NCBI GenBank assembly: GCA_963708515.1
Contig: CAVPSX010000012.1
Location: 248,001 to 312,000 of the forward strand
DNA from: JAPLJM01 sp963708515
Lineage (GTDB): Bacteria; Desulfobacterota; Syntrophia; Syntrophales; Fen-1087
Length of the DNA stretch: 64,000 bases
Reading direction: 5' to 3'
Shown: positions 34,327 to 43,736 of the stretch, piece by piece
Layout of the letters: each line of letters starts with the position of its first letter
Position numbering within the stretch: position 1 is the stretch's first letter
Program-made: the position numbers and the translations under genes
The notes under the pieces: generated by a model
What the model was told of the DNA's origin: nothing
The model's input: the letters and a program-made list of their open reading frames with translations, nothing else
The model's database searches: none

Positions 34327-36345
34327 TTAAACCCCGCTCACAAAGCGGGCGATGATTTTAAGGGTGCCTTTCCCCGGATTTTTCAGGTGGAAGTGCTGGT
34401 AGTCGGGATGCAGCGGCTCAAGGATGATTTCCTGGTATTCTCCGGTTTTTGTGCGGCTGATGCTCTTTAAGCGCCTGACCGTCAGATGACTGTTCCGGTT
34501 CGGATCATAGATGTCTTTGCCGTAAACAAAAAGAATGGCCCCATCGAGGGAACCCCTGATATCGCTGTCAAAGACCGCAAATTGCCCATCCGATATCAGG
34601 GGTTCCATAGCCTGGCCCTCCATGCGCATGATAAACATGGATTTATTGAGCTTTTTCCCGATTTCAACTTCCATCCATCCCTCTTCTGCGGCATCTTTAC
34701 CCTGGACTAATTTGTCACATGCCGATTCCATGGAATAAAAGGGCAGATATCTTGTGAATCGGTCCTTGCGCGCAGGCGCGATGACCAGGGTCAGCCGGGG
34801 TTTGTCTTTCTGATCCCGCATGAAATATCTGCGAACCACGATGGCTGGAAGAACCGTATCCACTGCGTTCGTGCCGTTCAATTCCGTCCATTTCCTGATC
34901 AGCTCACTGCCCTCTTCCTTGAGTGCCTTTTCGATTACCTGAATCTGCTTTTGCGATTTGCTCTCAACCTCCCTCCAGAAAGGATCGCTCATGGCCGGCT
35001 TGGGACATTCATCCGGATTAATCCATGAAATCAATTCAGGGAAAGGAATGCCTTTTTTCCCCTGCCTGAGAATCGTCTCTCCGTCAAAACCTGCCCTCAT
35101 GAGATCCTCATCAAAGAGTGTGGCGTGCCTGGATTTTGCAATATCGCAGAGGGCCGCTTTAACCAGCACTCTGAGCGCGGCTTGCACCAGGGCAGCTCGC
35201 TCCTGCTGCTGGGCTGCCATGCGTTCCTTCATCCTGGAATTCTCACAAGCCTTAAGAAGAGCGTGAAAATGTTCTCTGACTTTGATCTCGGCTGCAGCCG
35301 GTGGCCCGTCTCCCCGGGCCCAATCCTGGAAGACAGCTTCGAGCTGAGCGACGGAACCCAGAGAGCTGACCTGATCCGCCTGGAGATGATAATAAACAAC
35401 CAGAGGCTCAGGTGAGGCAGCCTCCAAGCGCATCAGCGGCAGGCGGCAAGACTCCGGATTCTCCAATACCGGCGTCCCCTGTGGAAGCTCTTTTGCTTCG
35501 TGTCTACTTTTTTCATGAGGCTGGTCCGTGTCATGCACGGGGAAATACGGGCTATCCTGGAGAAACTGAAAAGTAATGATTTCCTTGATATCCGGACTCA
35601 GTTCCGATTTTCCTGCCGGCATATCTGCCCGGCGGTCGCGAACCGGCGCTTTCCGGGGACAAAATTCAATCAGGCGGTCGATCACGGTTCCCGGCAGATT
35701 CAGGCAGCACCATCCCGGCTCTTTGCCTTCCCAGAGCCGTTCAAAGTGCTGCCGGATCGCCTGCAGGTAGAGGCCGCCGGGTTCCCAGGATTTATAGACC
35801 ATCAGATGTTCATAGTTCTGATCGCCGGCGTTTGATGATTCGCTGATGGTTCCGCAAAAACCGACCTGATTGCCCTCCGCATCGGTGAATATCCCCAGGC
35901 GGGGCAAATCATGAGACGTGGCCATAACGCTGCCTGGATATTTAGCATCCATCAGCGGCAGGGCGACGCGGATCTCGAGGGTTTTTTCGGCGGCCATCCA
36001 TCCCAGAAGCTCCAGCCTCTGATTCATCCACGGGTCTTCGACATCAAGCAAAGACAGGAATTTATCGCGCAGGATTTTCTGTAATCCCTTTATTCTCCCA
36101 AAGTCGCCCGGGTCTCCCTGCTCAAGTCCGGCGCCGACCAGCAGCCGCATGTGGCCCCTGTTCCTGATCAGTGCGTCAACACCCCGGGCGGCAATGGCCA
36201 ATGCGGAGGCTGAGAACAAACCGGCGGTCCGGTCATAGCGGACACTGCGTGCCAGGGCCGGAAGATAGAGGACGTTGAACCGGTCATCCAGGGGCCCATA
36301 GGATATACTGAAATCCAGATCGCACAGATAGTCCGAAGACGCCAA
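34327..36345 (-). CDS. PLD-like/LexA-S24-like chimeric protein with degenerate active sites
   Basis: 672 residues. The N-terminal about 200 residues resemble the PLD-like domain found in front of some DEAD/SNF2 helicases of defence systems: VLYLPALARSVRYDRTAGLF (27-46), HMRLLVGAGLEQGD (65-78), GIFTDAEGNQVGFCGTISES (151-170). The usual HxK of that domain reads SHDLPRLGIF here. No helicase motifs follow. The C-terminal about 110 residues look like an S24/LexA peptidase (MEGQAMEPLISDG, 575-587; LTVRRLKSI, 621-629). However, the catalytic Ser is Ala579 and the catalytic Lys position is Arg624. It may therefore bind rather than cut. It lies 3 bases after the acyl-CoA dehydrogenase stop, so it is co-transcribed with it. 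Function unknown. Confidence 0.7.
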   Translation of the reverse strand: MASSDYLCDLDFSISYGPLDDRFNVLYLPALARSVRYDRTAGLFSASALAIAARGVDALIRNRGHMRLLVGAGLEQGDPGDFGRIKGLQKILRDKFLSLLDVEDPWMNQRLELLGWMAAEKTLEIRVALPLMDAKYPGSVMATSHDLPRLGIFTDAEGNQVGFCGTISESSNAGDQNYEHLMVYKSWEPGGLYLQAIRQHFERLWEGKEPGWCCLNLPGTVIDRLIEFCPRKAPVRDRRADMPAGKSELSPDIKEIITFQFLQDSPYFPVHDTDQPHEKSRHEAKELPQGTPVLENPESCRLPLMRLEAASPEPLVVYYHLQADQVSSLGSVAQLEAVFQDWARGDGPPAAAEIKVREHFHALLKACENSRMKERMAAQQQERAALVQAALRVLVKAALCDIAKSRHATLFDEDLMRAGFDGETILRQGKKGIPFPELISWINPDECPKPAMSDPFWREVESKSQKQIQVIEKALKEEGSELIRKWTELNGTNAVDTVLPAIVVRRYFMRDQKDKPRLTLVIAPARKDRFTRYLPFYSMESACDKLVQGKDAAEEGWMEVEIGKKLNKSMFIMRMEGQAMEPLISDGQFAVFDSDIRGSLDGAILFVYGKDIYDPNRNSHLTVRRLKSISRTKTGEYQEIILEPLHPDYQHFHLKNPGKGTLKIIARFVSGV

Positions 36346-36348
36346 TGA

Positions 36349-37941
36349 TTATCCCCCCACTTCCTTGAGAGCCTGGTCCTGATAGGCATGGTAAAGGCGC
36401 TGACAGAAGAGGTCCCAGCGCTCACAGATCATCATGGTTTTATCATCCGGCTGGAAGAGGTTGGGATACGCAACCAACTCGGTGATTTCGGCCTTGAGTC
36501 CTGCGATGATATCGGAGTCTGCCTTCTCAAGGATGTTTTCGACGAATTCCCCCGGTTTGTACCATGTTGAAGCCCGCTGGAAATCCCGGTGCATTTGTGT
36601 CAACAGCACATTGCGCGGCCCCTCCCAGAGTTCATTAACGGCGGCATCCCGGTACAGTCTCGGCAGGCACGAAAAATCTTCCATCACCCCGTGGCCGCCG
36701 AAAATGGACATGGCGGCGCGGATCACATCCGTTGCATCCCAGGAGGCTGCAATCTTCTGCAGCATAATGAGCTCCCGGATCTCGAACTGCTTCCTCTTCA
36801 TTGCTGCCGGTCCGTCCTTCGTCATCCCGCCCTGCAGGCCGCCCTCCGGCTTGAGAAATTCACTGTAGAGCTTGAATGCGGCAGCGGTTGTCCTTCTGGC
36901 TGACGTTTCCATCGATCGCAGCTGGCCCATGACCATGGGAAATTGCCCCACCCTGACACCGAAGGCATCCCTGAACTCCGCATATCTCCTTGCTTCCCGG
37001 ACCGCCCGCGTCATGAAGGCGGCGCACGACAGTCCCACGGTCAAACGCGAATAAGTCAGGACAACACCCACCACATTGGCGAGCCCCCGCGCAAGCGGGC
37101 CCACGGGATAAGCGACGGCCCCGTGATAGGTGATTTCGGCCGTCGTCAGCTCGCTGGTGCCGAGCTTCCACTTGATGCGGTCGATTGTGCAACCGTTCCG
37201 GATCTCTTTCGCTTTGTCCCCCGGAAGCCAGGAAGGAACGACGAAAAGGGCGATTTCTTCCGATCCGGCGGGCTTCGCCGTCACGACGGCATAATCGGCA
37301 TGTGTGGCGGAACAGAAAAACTTTGTGCCGTAAAGCTTCCAGTCATCCCCTTCCCGAATGGCTTCCAAGACGTTGGCGGGCACATCAGACCCGCCCTGAA
37401 TCTCGGAAAGGTACTGCGCGCCGATGGCAAAATCGCCTTCGATGCCCTCTTTACAATGACGCAGGATGTGTTTCGTTTCGGGGCTGTCGGCATACTGTTC
37501 CAGAATCGCAACGAGGCCTTCCGTGCACGTAATCGGACAGGCGATGCAGGCCTCGCCGTTCTGATAGATCAGGTACATCTTGATGAGACGGACCCAAGGG
37601 GATGTTCTCGCGGAAAACAAAGCTTCTGAAAAGACCTCCGTCTCCATGATTTCCGTTTCCGCCGGTCTCACGATCCGGTCGATCCGGTTATGGTGTCCGT
37701 CATAATGCATCATGTAGGGGCGTTTCTCAGGCCATGCAATCACCTCCGCAAATTCACGCCAGCGGAAGGAAGCTTTCAGAGACAGAGCCCGGGCGGCTTT
37801 ATCAGCCTGTTCCCACGCATCCCCGGTGTAATGCTTCACCACCTTCTGAATAAAGAGGTCATCGGCATAATAATCGACAGACTGGCGCCATGCCAAAAAA
37901 TCGTCAAAGCGGTATGGATTGTTCCTGTCCGGTAATGACAT
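36349..37941 (-). CDS. Acyl-CoA dehydrogenase (AidB-like)
   Basis: FAD-dependent acyl-CoA dehydrogenase; 530 residues. Visible are the FAD/substrate region YLSEIQGGSDVPANV, KFFCSATHADYAVV, the mid-domain TYSRLTVGLSCAAF, and the C-terminal FGGHGVMEDFSCLPRLYRDA with NELWEGPRNV. The extra N-terminal about 70 residues and the WEGPRNV end resemble the AidB/FadE-type subgroup. The catalytic base is probably the Glu of NELWEG. Substrate unknown; in this genomic setting it is probably a branched, aromatic or fatty acyl-CoA. It is the first gene of a two-gene unit with the PLD/S24 chimera. Confidence 0.88.
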   Translation of the reverse strand: MSLPDRNNPYRFDDFLAWRQSVDYYADDLFIQKVVKHYTGDAWEQADKAARALSLKASFRWREFAEVIAWPEKRPYMMHYDGHHNRIDRIVRPAETEIMETEVFSEALFSARTSPWVRLIKMYLIYQNGEACIACPITCTEGLVAILEQYADSPETKHILRHCKEGIEGDFAIGAQYLSEIQGGSDVPANVLEAIREGDDWKLYGTKFFCSATHADYAVVTAKPAGSEEIALFVVPSWLPGDKAKEIRNGCTIDRIKWKLGTSELTTAEITYHGAVAYPVGPLARGLANVVGVVLTYSRLTVGLSCAAFMTRAVREARRYAEFRDAFGVRVGQFPMVMGQLRSMETSARRTTAAAFKLYSEFLKPEGGLQGGMTKDGPAAMKRKQFEIRELIMLQKIAASWDATDVIRAAMSIFGGHGVMEDFSCLPRLYRDAAVNELWEGPRNVLLTQMHRDFQRASTWYKPGEFVENILEKADSDIIAGLKAEITELVAYPNLFQPDDKTMMICERWDLFCQRLYHAYQDQALKEVGG

Positions 37942-38329
37942 CAGGGCCTCCCTTAAGGATTCTTTGAAAATTTGAATCTCATCCGGGTGATATTCCCCGA
38001 AGCTTGCTTCGTTAAGAGAAATTTCAACCCAGAGATACCCCGTAGCTTGCTGCGGGGAGGTTCATTTCATATCATAATTCGGTGATCATCCACCATGATC
38101 TTTTCTCGTCATGACACAAATTTCTTCAGCAGTTGAAATTTTATCCTGCCGGGCGTACGCCGATAACACCGTCGTCACCAACGGATGGGCGATCCCGATT
38201 CCATCTCCTATATTTTTTTTATTTCTTCTATTGACTTCTCCTATATGTTGTGGTGGAATAGAGTTCATTATACCATATATTGTATTTTTAAACAACATTC
38301 ATCATACAGTCACCAAGGAGACATTCTCA
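37942..38329. other. 388-base gap between divergent acyl-CoA dehydrogenase and nrdJ
   Basis: It contains a REP-like doublet (37998-38057) and then an AT-rich leader for nrdJ. I see no riboswitch-like cobalamin box, although the enzyme needs B12. No confident promoter could be chosen. Confidence 0.5.
37998..38057. repeat. REP-like palindromic doublet
   Basis: Two similar hairpins lie 26 bases apart: CGAAGC-TT-GCTTCG (37998-38011, preceded by CCC) and CCCCGTAGC-TT-GCTGCGGGG (38038-38057, followed by AGGTTCATT). The shared CCCCG-AGCTTGCT core and the GTTCATT tail look like REP elements moved by RAYT transposases. None is encoded in the window. Confidence 0.6.
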
Positions 38330-40562
38330 ATGAAAAAAAGGACTTCAACGCTTTCCATCCCCTGTCTGACTAAAAATGCCATGACCGTCCTTGAAAGGCG
38401 CTACTTGAGAAGGGACGTTGACGGCAATGCTCTGGAAACGCCCGCCCATATGTTCACTCGTGTTGCAAGCAGCATTGCCGCCGCTGATCAGGTATTCGAC
38501 AAGAAGGCCAATATCGTAAAACTGTCTGAACAGTTTTACGATATGATGACGGCGCTTGAATTCCTTCCAAATTCTCCAACTTTGATGAATGCCGGTCGGG
38601 AGCTGGGACAGTTGTCCGCCTGTTTCGTTCTACCCGTTGGGGACTCCATGGAGGAGATCTTCGATGCCGTCAAATTTACCGCGCTGATTCACAAATCCGG
38701 CGGCGGCACGGGTTTCTCCTTTTCCCGCCTGCGCCCTGCCAACGATGTGGTCATGACCACCACAGGCATTTCCAGTGGTCCCATTTCCTTCATGCGTGTC
38801 TTCGATGTGGCCACGGAAACCATCAAGCAGGGCGGCACGCGTCGCGGTGCCAATATGGGCATCCTGCGGGTCGATCATCCGGACATTATGGATTTCATCA
38901 TGTGCAAGGCCGACCATAATCATTTGAACAACTTCAATATTTCCGTCGGCCTGACGGAAGTCTTCATGGCTGCTGTTGAAAATGATGAGAATTATGAGCT
39001 CATCAACCCCCGGAACGGTCATTCGACCGGCACCCTCAATGCGCGCAAGGTTTTCAGCCGGATGGTCACCCAGGCCTGGGAAAACGGGGAACCGGGCATT
39101 ATCTTTCTGGATCGGCTGAACCGCGATAATCCGACGCCTCATGTCGGAATGATTGAATCAACGAATCCCTGCGGTGAGCAACCCCTGCTTCCTTATGAGT
39201 CCTGCAATCTGGGATCGATCAATCTTGGTAAAATGGTCACCCATGGCGCTATTAACTGGAAAAGATTCAAAGAGGTGATTCATCTATCTGTCCATTTTCT
39301 GGATAACGTCGTCGAGGTCAACAAATATCCCCTGCCCCAGATTACACAGATGACTTTCGGCAACCGGAAAATCGGCCTGGGCGTCATGGGCTGGGCGGAT
39401 ATGCTGATTCATGCTCGGCATTCCCTATGATTCCGAGGAAGCCATTCAATTGGCGCAACAAATCATGAAATTTATCAATGAACAGGGGCACGCCGCATCG
39501 CGCGAACTGGCAAAACACAGAGGGGCGTTCCCGAATTTCAAAGGTTCCTTGTTCGAAAAAAGGGGCGAACCGCCGATCCGCAACGCGACGGTCACAACCA
39601 TTGCGCCGACAGGCACCATTTCCATCATTGCCAATGCCTCATCGGGCGTGGAGCCGATATTCGCTGTATCTTATGTCCGCCAAGTCATGGATAACGATAT
39701 TCTCCTTGAGGTCCATCCCCATTTTGAAAAAATCGCAAAGGAACGCGGATTCTTCACGCCGGAGCTGATGCAGCGCATTGCCGAACATGGATCGCTCCAG
39801 GATATGGAAGAGATTCCCGCGGACATCCGCTCACTGTTCGTCACGGCCCATGATATTTCACCGGAAGTGCATATCGGCATGCAGGCCGCTTTCCAGAAAT
39901 ATACTGATAATGCCGTCAGTAAAACCGTCAACTTCTTCAATGGAGCAACCATCGATGATGTCGCTAAAGTTTACCGGCTGGCCTATCAGTTGGACTGCAA
40001 AGGTGTGACCATTTACCGTGACGGATCACGGGACAAGCAGGTCCTCTCGACGGGAAAGCCGGAAGAAACGGCATCCCGAATCGACGTCGAGGAGGAACGA
40101 AAAATCGTAAAGCGCGAACGGCCCAAGGTTTTGAAAGGCTGGACCTATCAGATGCAGACCGGCTGCGGACCGCTTTATGTTACCGTCAACCAGGACAACA
40201 CCGGTCTCTTTGAGCTTTTCACCACGATGGGGAAGGCCGGCGGTTGTGCGGCCTCACAGAGCGAGGCCATCGGGCGCATGGTATCGCTGGCCTGGCGCAG
40301 CGGCATTCAGGCGCGGCAAGTCATCAAACAGCTTCAGGGCATTTCCTGCCATTGTCCATCGGGATTTGGAGAAAACAAAATTTTATCCTGCGCCGACGCA
40401 GTTGCCAAGGCCATTCAGTCCCACATGTCGGCCAATGGCTACGGCTCTGTTCATAAAAAGGTCGCCCTGGCCAGGGGCGCTTGCCCGGATTGCGGCGGAA
40501 TCGTCGAGCATGAGGGGGGGTGCGCCGTTTGCCGGCTGTGCGGCTACAGCGAATGCGCCTGA
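38330..40562 (+). CDS. nrdJ: Adenosylcobalamin-dependent ribonucleotide reductase, broken by one-base insertion
   Basis: Class II enzyme reducing ribonucleotides to deoxyribonucleotides without oxygen. The start ATG at 38330 (MKKRTSTLSIP) follows AAGGAG. The first frame runs through NSPTLMNAG, SACFVLPVGDSMEEIF, STNPCGEQPLLPYESCNLGS and MGWADMLI, then hits a stop at 39428-39430. The second frame continues LGIPYDSEEAI, APTGTISIIANASSGVEP and GATIDDVAKVYR. It ends in a zinc-ribbon CPDCGGIVEHEGGC-CRLCGYSEC. Removing one base at 39410-39413 gives one 743-residue protein, the usual class II length. The broken form would lack part of the barrel. The 3' end overlaps the convergent protease gene by 19 bases. 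Confidence 0.92.
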
Positions 40563-42277
40563 TGTTTCCGCATGATGATGGATAAAGAATGATGACGGGC
40601 CTGCTGATAGCCGGCAGAAGCACGCTCGATGTAATGTTTACATCCCTTTCCTGCCAGCCAAATCATAAAAACCGTCAAAAGGATGCCCGTGGTGAGAATC
40701 ATTAACGTCATGGCGATACCGAAACGGACAGACAGATATGCGGCCCCGACAAGAGGTGTCAGGCACAAGCGCGTGATGAGCCGTGACACTTCACTCTTGG
40801 CAATCGTTTCAGCAATGGGCGGGCTTTTCTGATAATATAATTTTACCAATTTTTGTCCCAGTTTGTAACCTAATAAATAACGATCCCGAAAATCCCTCAA
40901 TACCTGCACATGCGGATCCAGATAGGAGCCATAGGCGGCGGTAGCAATGAAGCAAGATCGCCCGCCGCCACCGCCGGAGGGTACAGAGGGTGTCCACGCC
41001 ACCCAGCTTTCAATGAGCGCCTGGTTCTGGGTCACCAGACGGGGCCCACCGTTGAATCGGACAGCACCAAATGCGTGAACGGCGATGATGCGTATCAGGG
41101 CGGGATCGGAGAAATATTGCCAGATGGGGCTGCCGCTGTTACCGGGGCTTGTATCGGCATCGTAGTATACGATAAGATCTGCTTCGCTCAGGACAATGCC
41201 GGAAGAGTGCCACATCGCCCGGCTGTATCCTTCACCTTGCACCGCCGCGGGATAGCCCGCAAGATCGATGGTCCCGGCTGCCGCAGCGTCAAAAACCAGC
41301 GGCATATAGGTGCTGATGCCAATGCTGGAAAAGGATGTGTCAAAAAAAACGGCGGCGTAGTCGTAATTGAACTGGGCGCTTGGATCATTGGTCAGGGCAT
41401 CTATATATTTCTCATTCGTCTGCCAGGAAGAAGCGGAACGCGTCCCATAAGGCCGGATGACCTCGCCCCCTTCGGATATCTGTCTCTGACCGGGGGAGAA
41501 ATCAATCTTCTTGGCATAGCCGCCCTCTTCCGCACTATAAATCATATGGCCGTTTGTCAAAACCATATAGGGGGAGACGATGAAGCCGGTCCCGCGAAAT
41601 CGGTTGTCTGAAGAGTAGGTATTGAGGACATAGCCGACTGTATTCCAGGGATATTCTTCCGTTGCAGTCACGCGGCTGCGGGTGTCCGCTTCGATCACAT
41701 CCTCCGGCTTTGACAGTGGGACCCGTTCTGGAGAAACGCCGGAACGGTTCTCATGACACGGGTAAGCGGGCGGGGCGGGCTTGTCCGGCTCCAATGAAGG
41801 GGGTGCGTTTTGGATCTGGAAATCATCGGGCAGCTTCGGGGCAGCCGGAGGGGCAAGCAAACGTGAATCATTGGGATCGAGCACCTCCCAAACGCCTGCA
41901 GCAGGCGCCTGCTCACGCCAGCGGGTGGAGTTCTCCAGCAGGGTCTTGGCCTCGCCGGTGGATAGCCGGCGTTGTTCCGGTTTCTTCAGGAAGATGCAGA
42001 ATGCTCCCTTTCCCCCAAGATCATATTCCTCCCACTTGTGGAAAACGCCGTCGATATGTTGAAGCACCACCCGGGAAGGCAGTCGCTGTTCGATGCCGTC
42101 GGGACATTCCCGGACAGCGGAAAATTCCAGGGTCTTGACCGCCTGACTCTCGATCTGGGCGCCGACCGTGGTGAACAGGACAAAAACGGAAGCCAGTAGG
42201 ATCAGGACGACCCAAATCGGCGCCGCCCTTCTCCGGAGCAAAAAAAACGGAGGGGAATAATTAAACTCTTTTTTCAT
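40544..42277 (-). CDS. Trypsin-like serine protease with C-terminal CFI-box and membrane helix
   Basis: Predicted exported S1 (V8/glutamyl endopeptidase-like) protease. From the ATG at 42277 (MKKEFNYSP) there is a strongly hydrophobic signal (WVVLILLASVFVLFTTV), a Pro-rich region, then a chymotrypsin fold. Its catalytic His is in LTNGHMIYS, Asp in NYDYAAVFFD and Ser in SPGNSGSPIWQY. After a Gly-rich linker comes CFIATAAYGSYLDPHVQVLR, the CFI-box module that in other bacteria precedes C-terminal membrane segments. It is followed by about two hydrophobic segments (LVGAAYLSVRFGIAMTLMI, ILLTVFMIWLAG). Longer starts begin inside the tRNA gene and are not used. Confidence 0.85.
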   Translation of the reverse strand: MKKEFNYSPPFFLLRRRAAPIWVVLILLASVFVLFTTVGAQIESQAVKTLEFSAVRECPDGIEQRLPSRVVLQHIDGVFHKWEEYDLGGKGAFCIFLKKPEQRRLSTGEAKTLLENSTRWREQAPAAGVWEVLDPNDSRLLAPPAAPKLPDDFQIQNAPPSLEPDKPAPPAYPCHENRSGVSPERVPLSKPEDVIEADTRSRVTATEEYPWNTVGYVLNTYSSDNRFRGTGFIVSPYMVLTNGHMIYSAEEGGYAKKIDFSPGQRQISEGGEVIRPYGTRSASSWQTNEKYIDALTNDPSAQFNYDYAAVFFDTSFSSIGISTYMPLVFDAAAAGTIDLAGYPAAVQGEGYSRAMWHSSGIVLSEADLIVYYDADTSPGNSGSPIWQYFSDPALIRIIAVHAFGAVRFNGGPRLVTQNQALIESWVAWTPSVPSGGGGGRSCFIATAAYGSYLDPHVQVLRDFRDRYLLGYKLGQKLVKLYYQKSPPIAETIAKSEVSRLITRLCLTPLVGAAYLSVRFGIAMTLMILTTGILLTVFMIWLAGKGCKHYIERASAGYQQARHHSLSIIMRKHQAHSL

Positions 42278-42300
42278 AAGGCTATCGTTTATGGAAATCA

Positions 42301-42378
<78 letters not shown>

Positions 42379-42392
42379 TTTTTCTACCCTGC

Positions 42393-42995
42393 TCACTGCG
42401 TTAGAATGACGCCTTGCAGATAATTTTTTAATTGCTGGAAAGCCTGCGCCCGGTGACTGATCTGATTTTTCAGGCCGGGCTCCAGTCGGGCAACCGTCAG
42501 CGAAAAATCGGGCAGGAAAAAGACCGGATCATAACCGAAGCCGCCTGTTCCCGACGGTTCCTCGGCGATCCGGCCCTGCCATCGGCCTTCAAAATGCTCA
42601 TAATGACCGCCGGGCCGGTACAAGACAAGTACGCATCGAAAAGCGCCTCCCCGCTTATCCGGACTGACGCCCCTGAGATCTTCCAGAAGTTTCCTGTTGT
42701 TTCCCGCATCCGTGGCATCATCGCCGGCATATCGCGCCGAATAAATACCGGGCGCACCGCCCAAGGCATCCACCTCCAGGCCCGAATCATCGGCAAGGGC
42801 CGTCTCACCGGTCCATTCGGAAACGATCCTCGCTTTTTTCAGGGCATTCTCGAAAAAGGATTGGCCGTCTTCAAGGATGTCTGGGATATCTTTATAATCA
42901 GACATGGAAAGAAGCCTGACATCCACGCCCTGAAGCAATGCCTCAACCTCTTCGATTTTCCCCCTGTTTCGTGATGCAAAGACCACTTTCGTCAG
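42393..42995 (-). CDS. rdgB: XTP/dITP diphosphatase, ambiguous start (CTG or GTG)
   Basis: Hydrolyses non-canonical purine nucleoside triphosphates (ITP, XTP). Family motifs are SRNRGKIEEV, the substrate loop ENALKKA, ADDSGLEVDALGGAPGIYSARYAG, GFGYDPVFF and KNQISHRA. The true N-terminus should be one to four residues before VVFASRNRGK. A CTG at 42995 overlaps the rph stop as CTGA and has GGGGGA 7 bases upstream. A GTG at 42986 has no good ribosome binding site. I use the CTG. The length of 200 residues matches the family. The tRNA-Pro gene follows 14 bases after the stop. Confidence 0.9.
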   Translation of the reverse strand: MTKVVFASRNRGKIEEVEALLQGVDVRLLSMSDYKDIPDILEDGQSFFENALKKARIVSEWTGETALADDSGLEVDALGGAPGIYSARYAGDDATDAGNNRKLLEDLRGVSPDKRGGAFRCVLVLYRPGGHYEHFEGRWQGRIAEEPSGTGGFGYDPVFFLPDFSLTVARLEPGLKNQISHRAQAFQQLKNYLQGVILTQ

Positions 42996-43717
42996 TTTAG
43001 ATCCCCCAGCAGTTCGACCTGCTTATTGATCAGTTTTTCAATACCCGCTTCGGCCAGGGCCGACATGGCCGTCAGCCGCTCGCGACTGAATGGCGCTTTT
43101 TCCGCAGTTCCCTGGATTTCGATGAACAAGCCACGGCCGGTCATAATGACGTTCATGTCCACTTCTGCACGCGAATCTTCTGCATAGTCCAGATCAAGCA
43201 GGGGCTGATCATCGACAATCCCGACGCTGACCGCGGAAACATAATCGCAGACGGGAATACACTCGACAACACCCTTCTTCTGCAGTTTCCGGAACAGATC
43301 CACAAGCGCCACAAACCCGCCGGTGATGGAGGCTGTCCGCGTTCCGCCGTCGGCTTGAATCACGTCACAGTCAATATAGATGGTTCTCTCGCCAAATGCT
43401 TTCAAGTCTGTAACGGCACGCAGCGAGCGACCGATCAGCCTCTGAATTTCGTGGGTCCGGCCCCCGACTCTGCCGCGCGCCGACTCGCGATCGGTCCGGT
43501 TCTGCGTCGAACCGGGAAGCATGGCATATTCGGAAGTCAACCACCCCCGTCCGGTATTTTTAAGAAACGCCGGGGCCCTTTCCTCTATCGTGGCCGTACA
43601 GATGACCTTTGTCTGGCCCATTTCAATCAGGACGGATCCTTCCGGGTACTTCAAAAAATCCCGGGTCATCCGGATATTACGGATTTCATTCCACTGCCTT
43701 CCATCGTTTCTGGCCAT
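42992..43717 (-). CDS. rph: Ribonuclease PH
   Basis: Phosphorolytic 3'-5' exoribonuclease that trims tRNA 3' ends. About 241 residues. Recognisable blocks are RNDGRQWNEIRNI (family usually RxDGRxxxELRP), EGSVLIEMGQTKVICTATI, GWLTSEYAMLPGST, RIGRSLRAV-like GRSLRAVTDL, CDVIQADGGTRTASITG and MTGRGLFIEIQGTAE. The ATG at 43717 is preferred to the GTG just before it because AGGA is 8 bases upstream. It directly precedes rdgB with a 4-base overlap if that gene starts at CTG. Confidence 0.95.
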   Translation of the reverse strand: MARNDGRQWNEIRNIRMTRDFLKYPEGSVLIEMGQTKVICTATIEERAPAFLKNTGRGWLTSEYAMLPGSTQNRTDRESARGRVGGRTHEIQRLIGRSLRAVTDLKAFGERTIYIDCDVIQADGGTRTASITGGFVALVDLFRKLQKKGVVECIPVCDYVSAVSVGIVDDQPLLDLDYAEDSRAEVDMNVIMTGRGLFIEIQGTAEKAPFSRERLTAMSALAEAGIEKLINKQVELLGDLN

Positions 43718-43736
43718 CACACCGTCCTGAAATGGT

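Noticed and set aside
34327..36345. Complete anti-phage defence locus around the PLD-like protein
   Set aside because: No helicase, methylase or other defence gene is adjacent; neighbours are an acyl-CoA dehydrogenase and an unknown gene.
37942..38329. Cobalamin riboswitch upstream of nrdJ
   Set aside because: Looked for because the enzyme needs B12, but no recognisable B12-box stem or conserved GCCACTG-type motif is seen.
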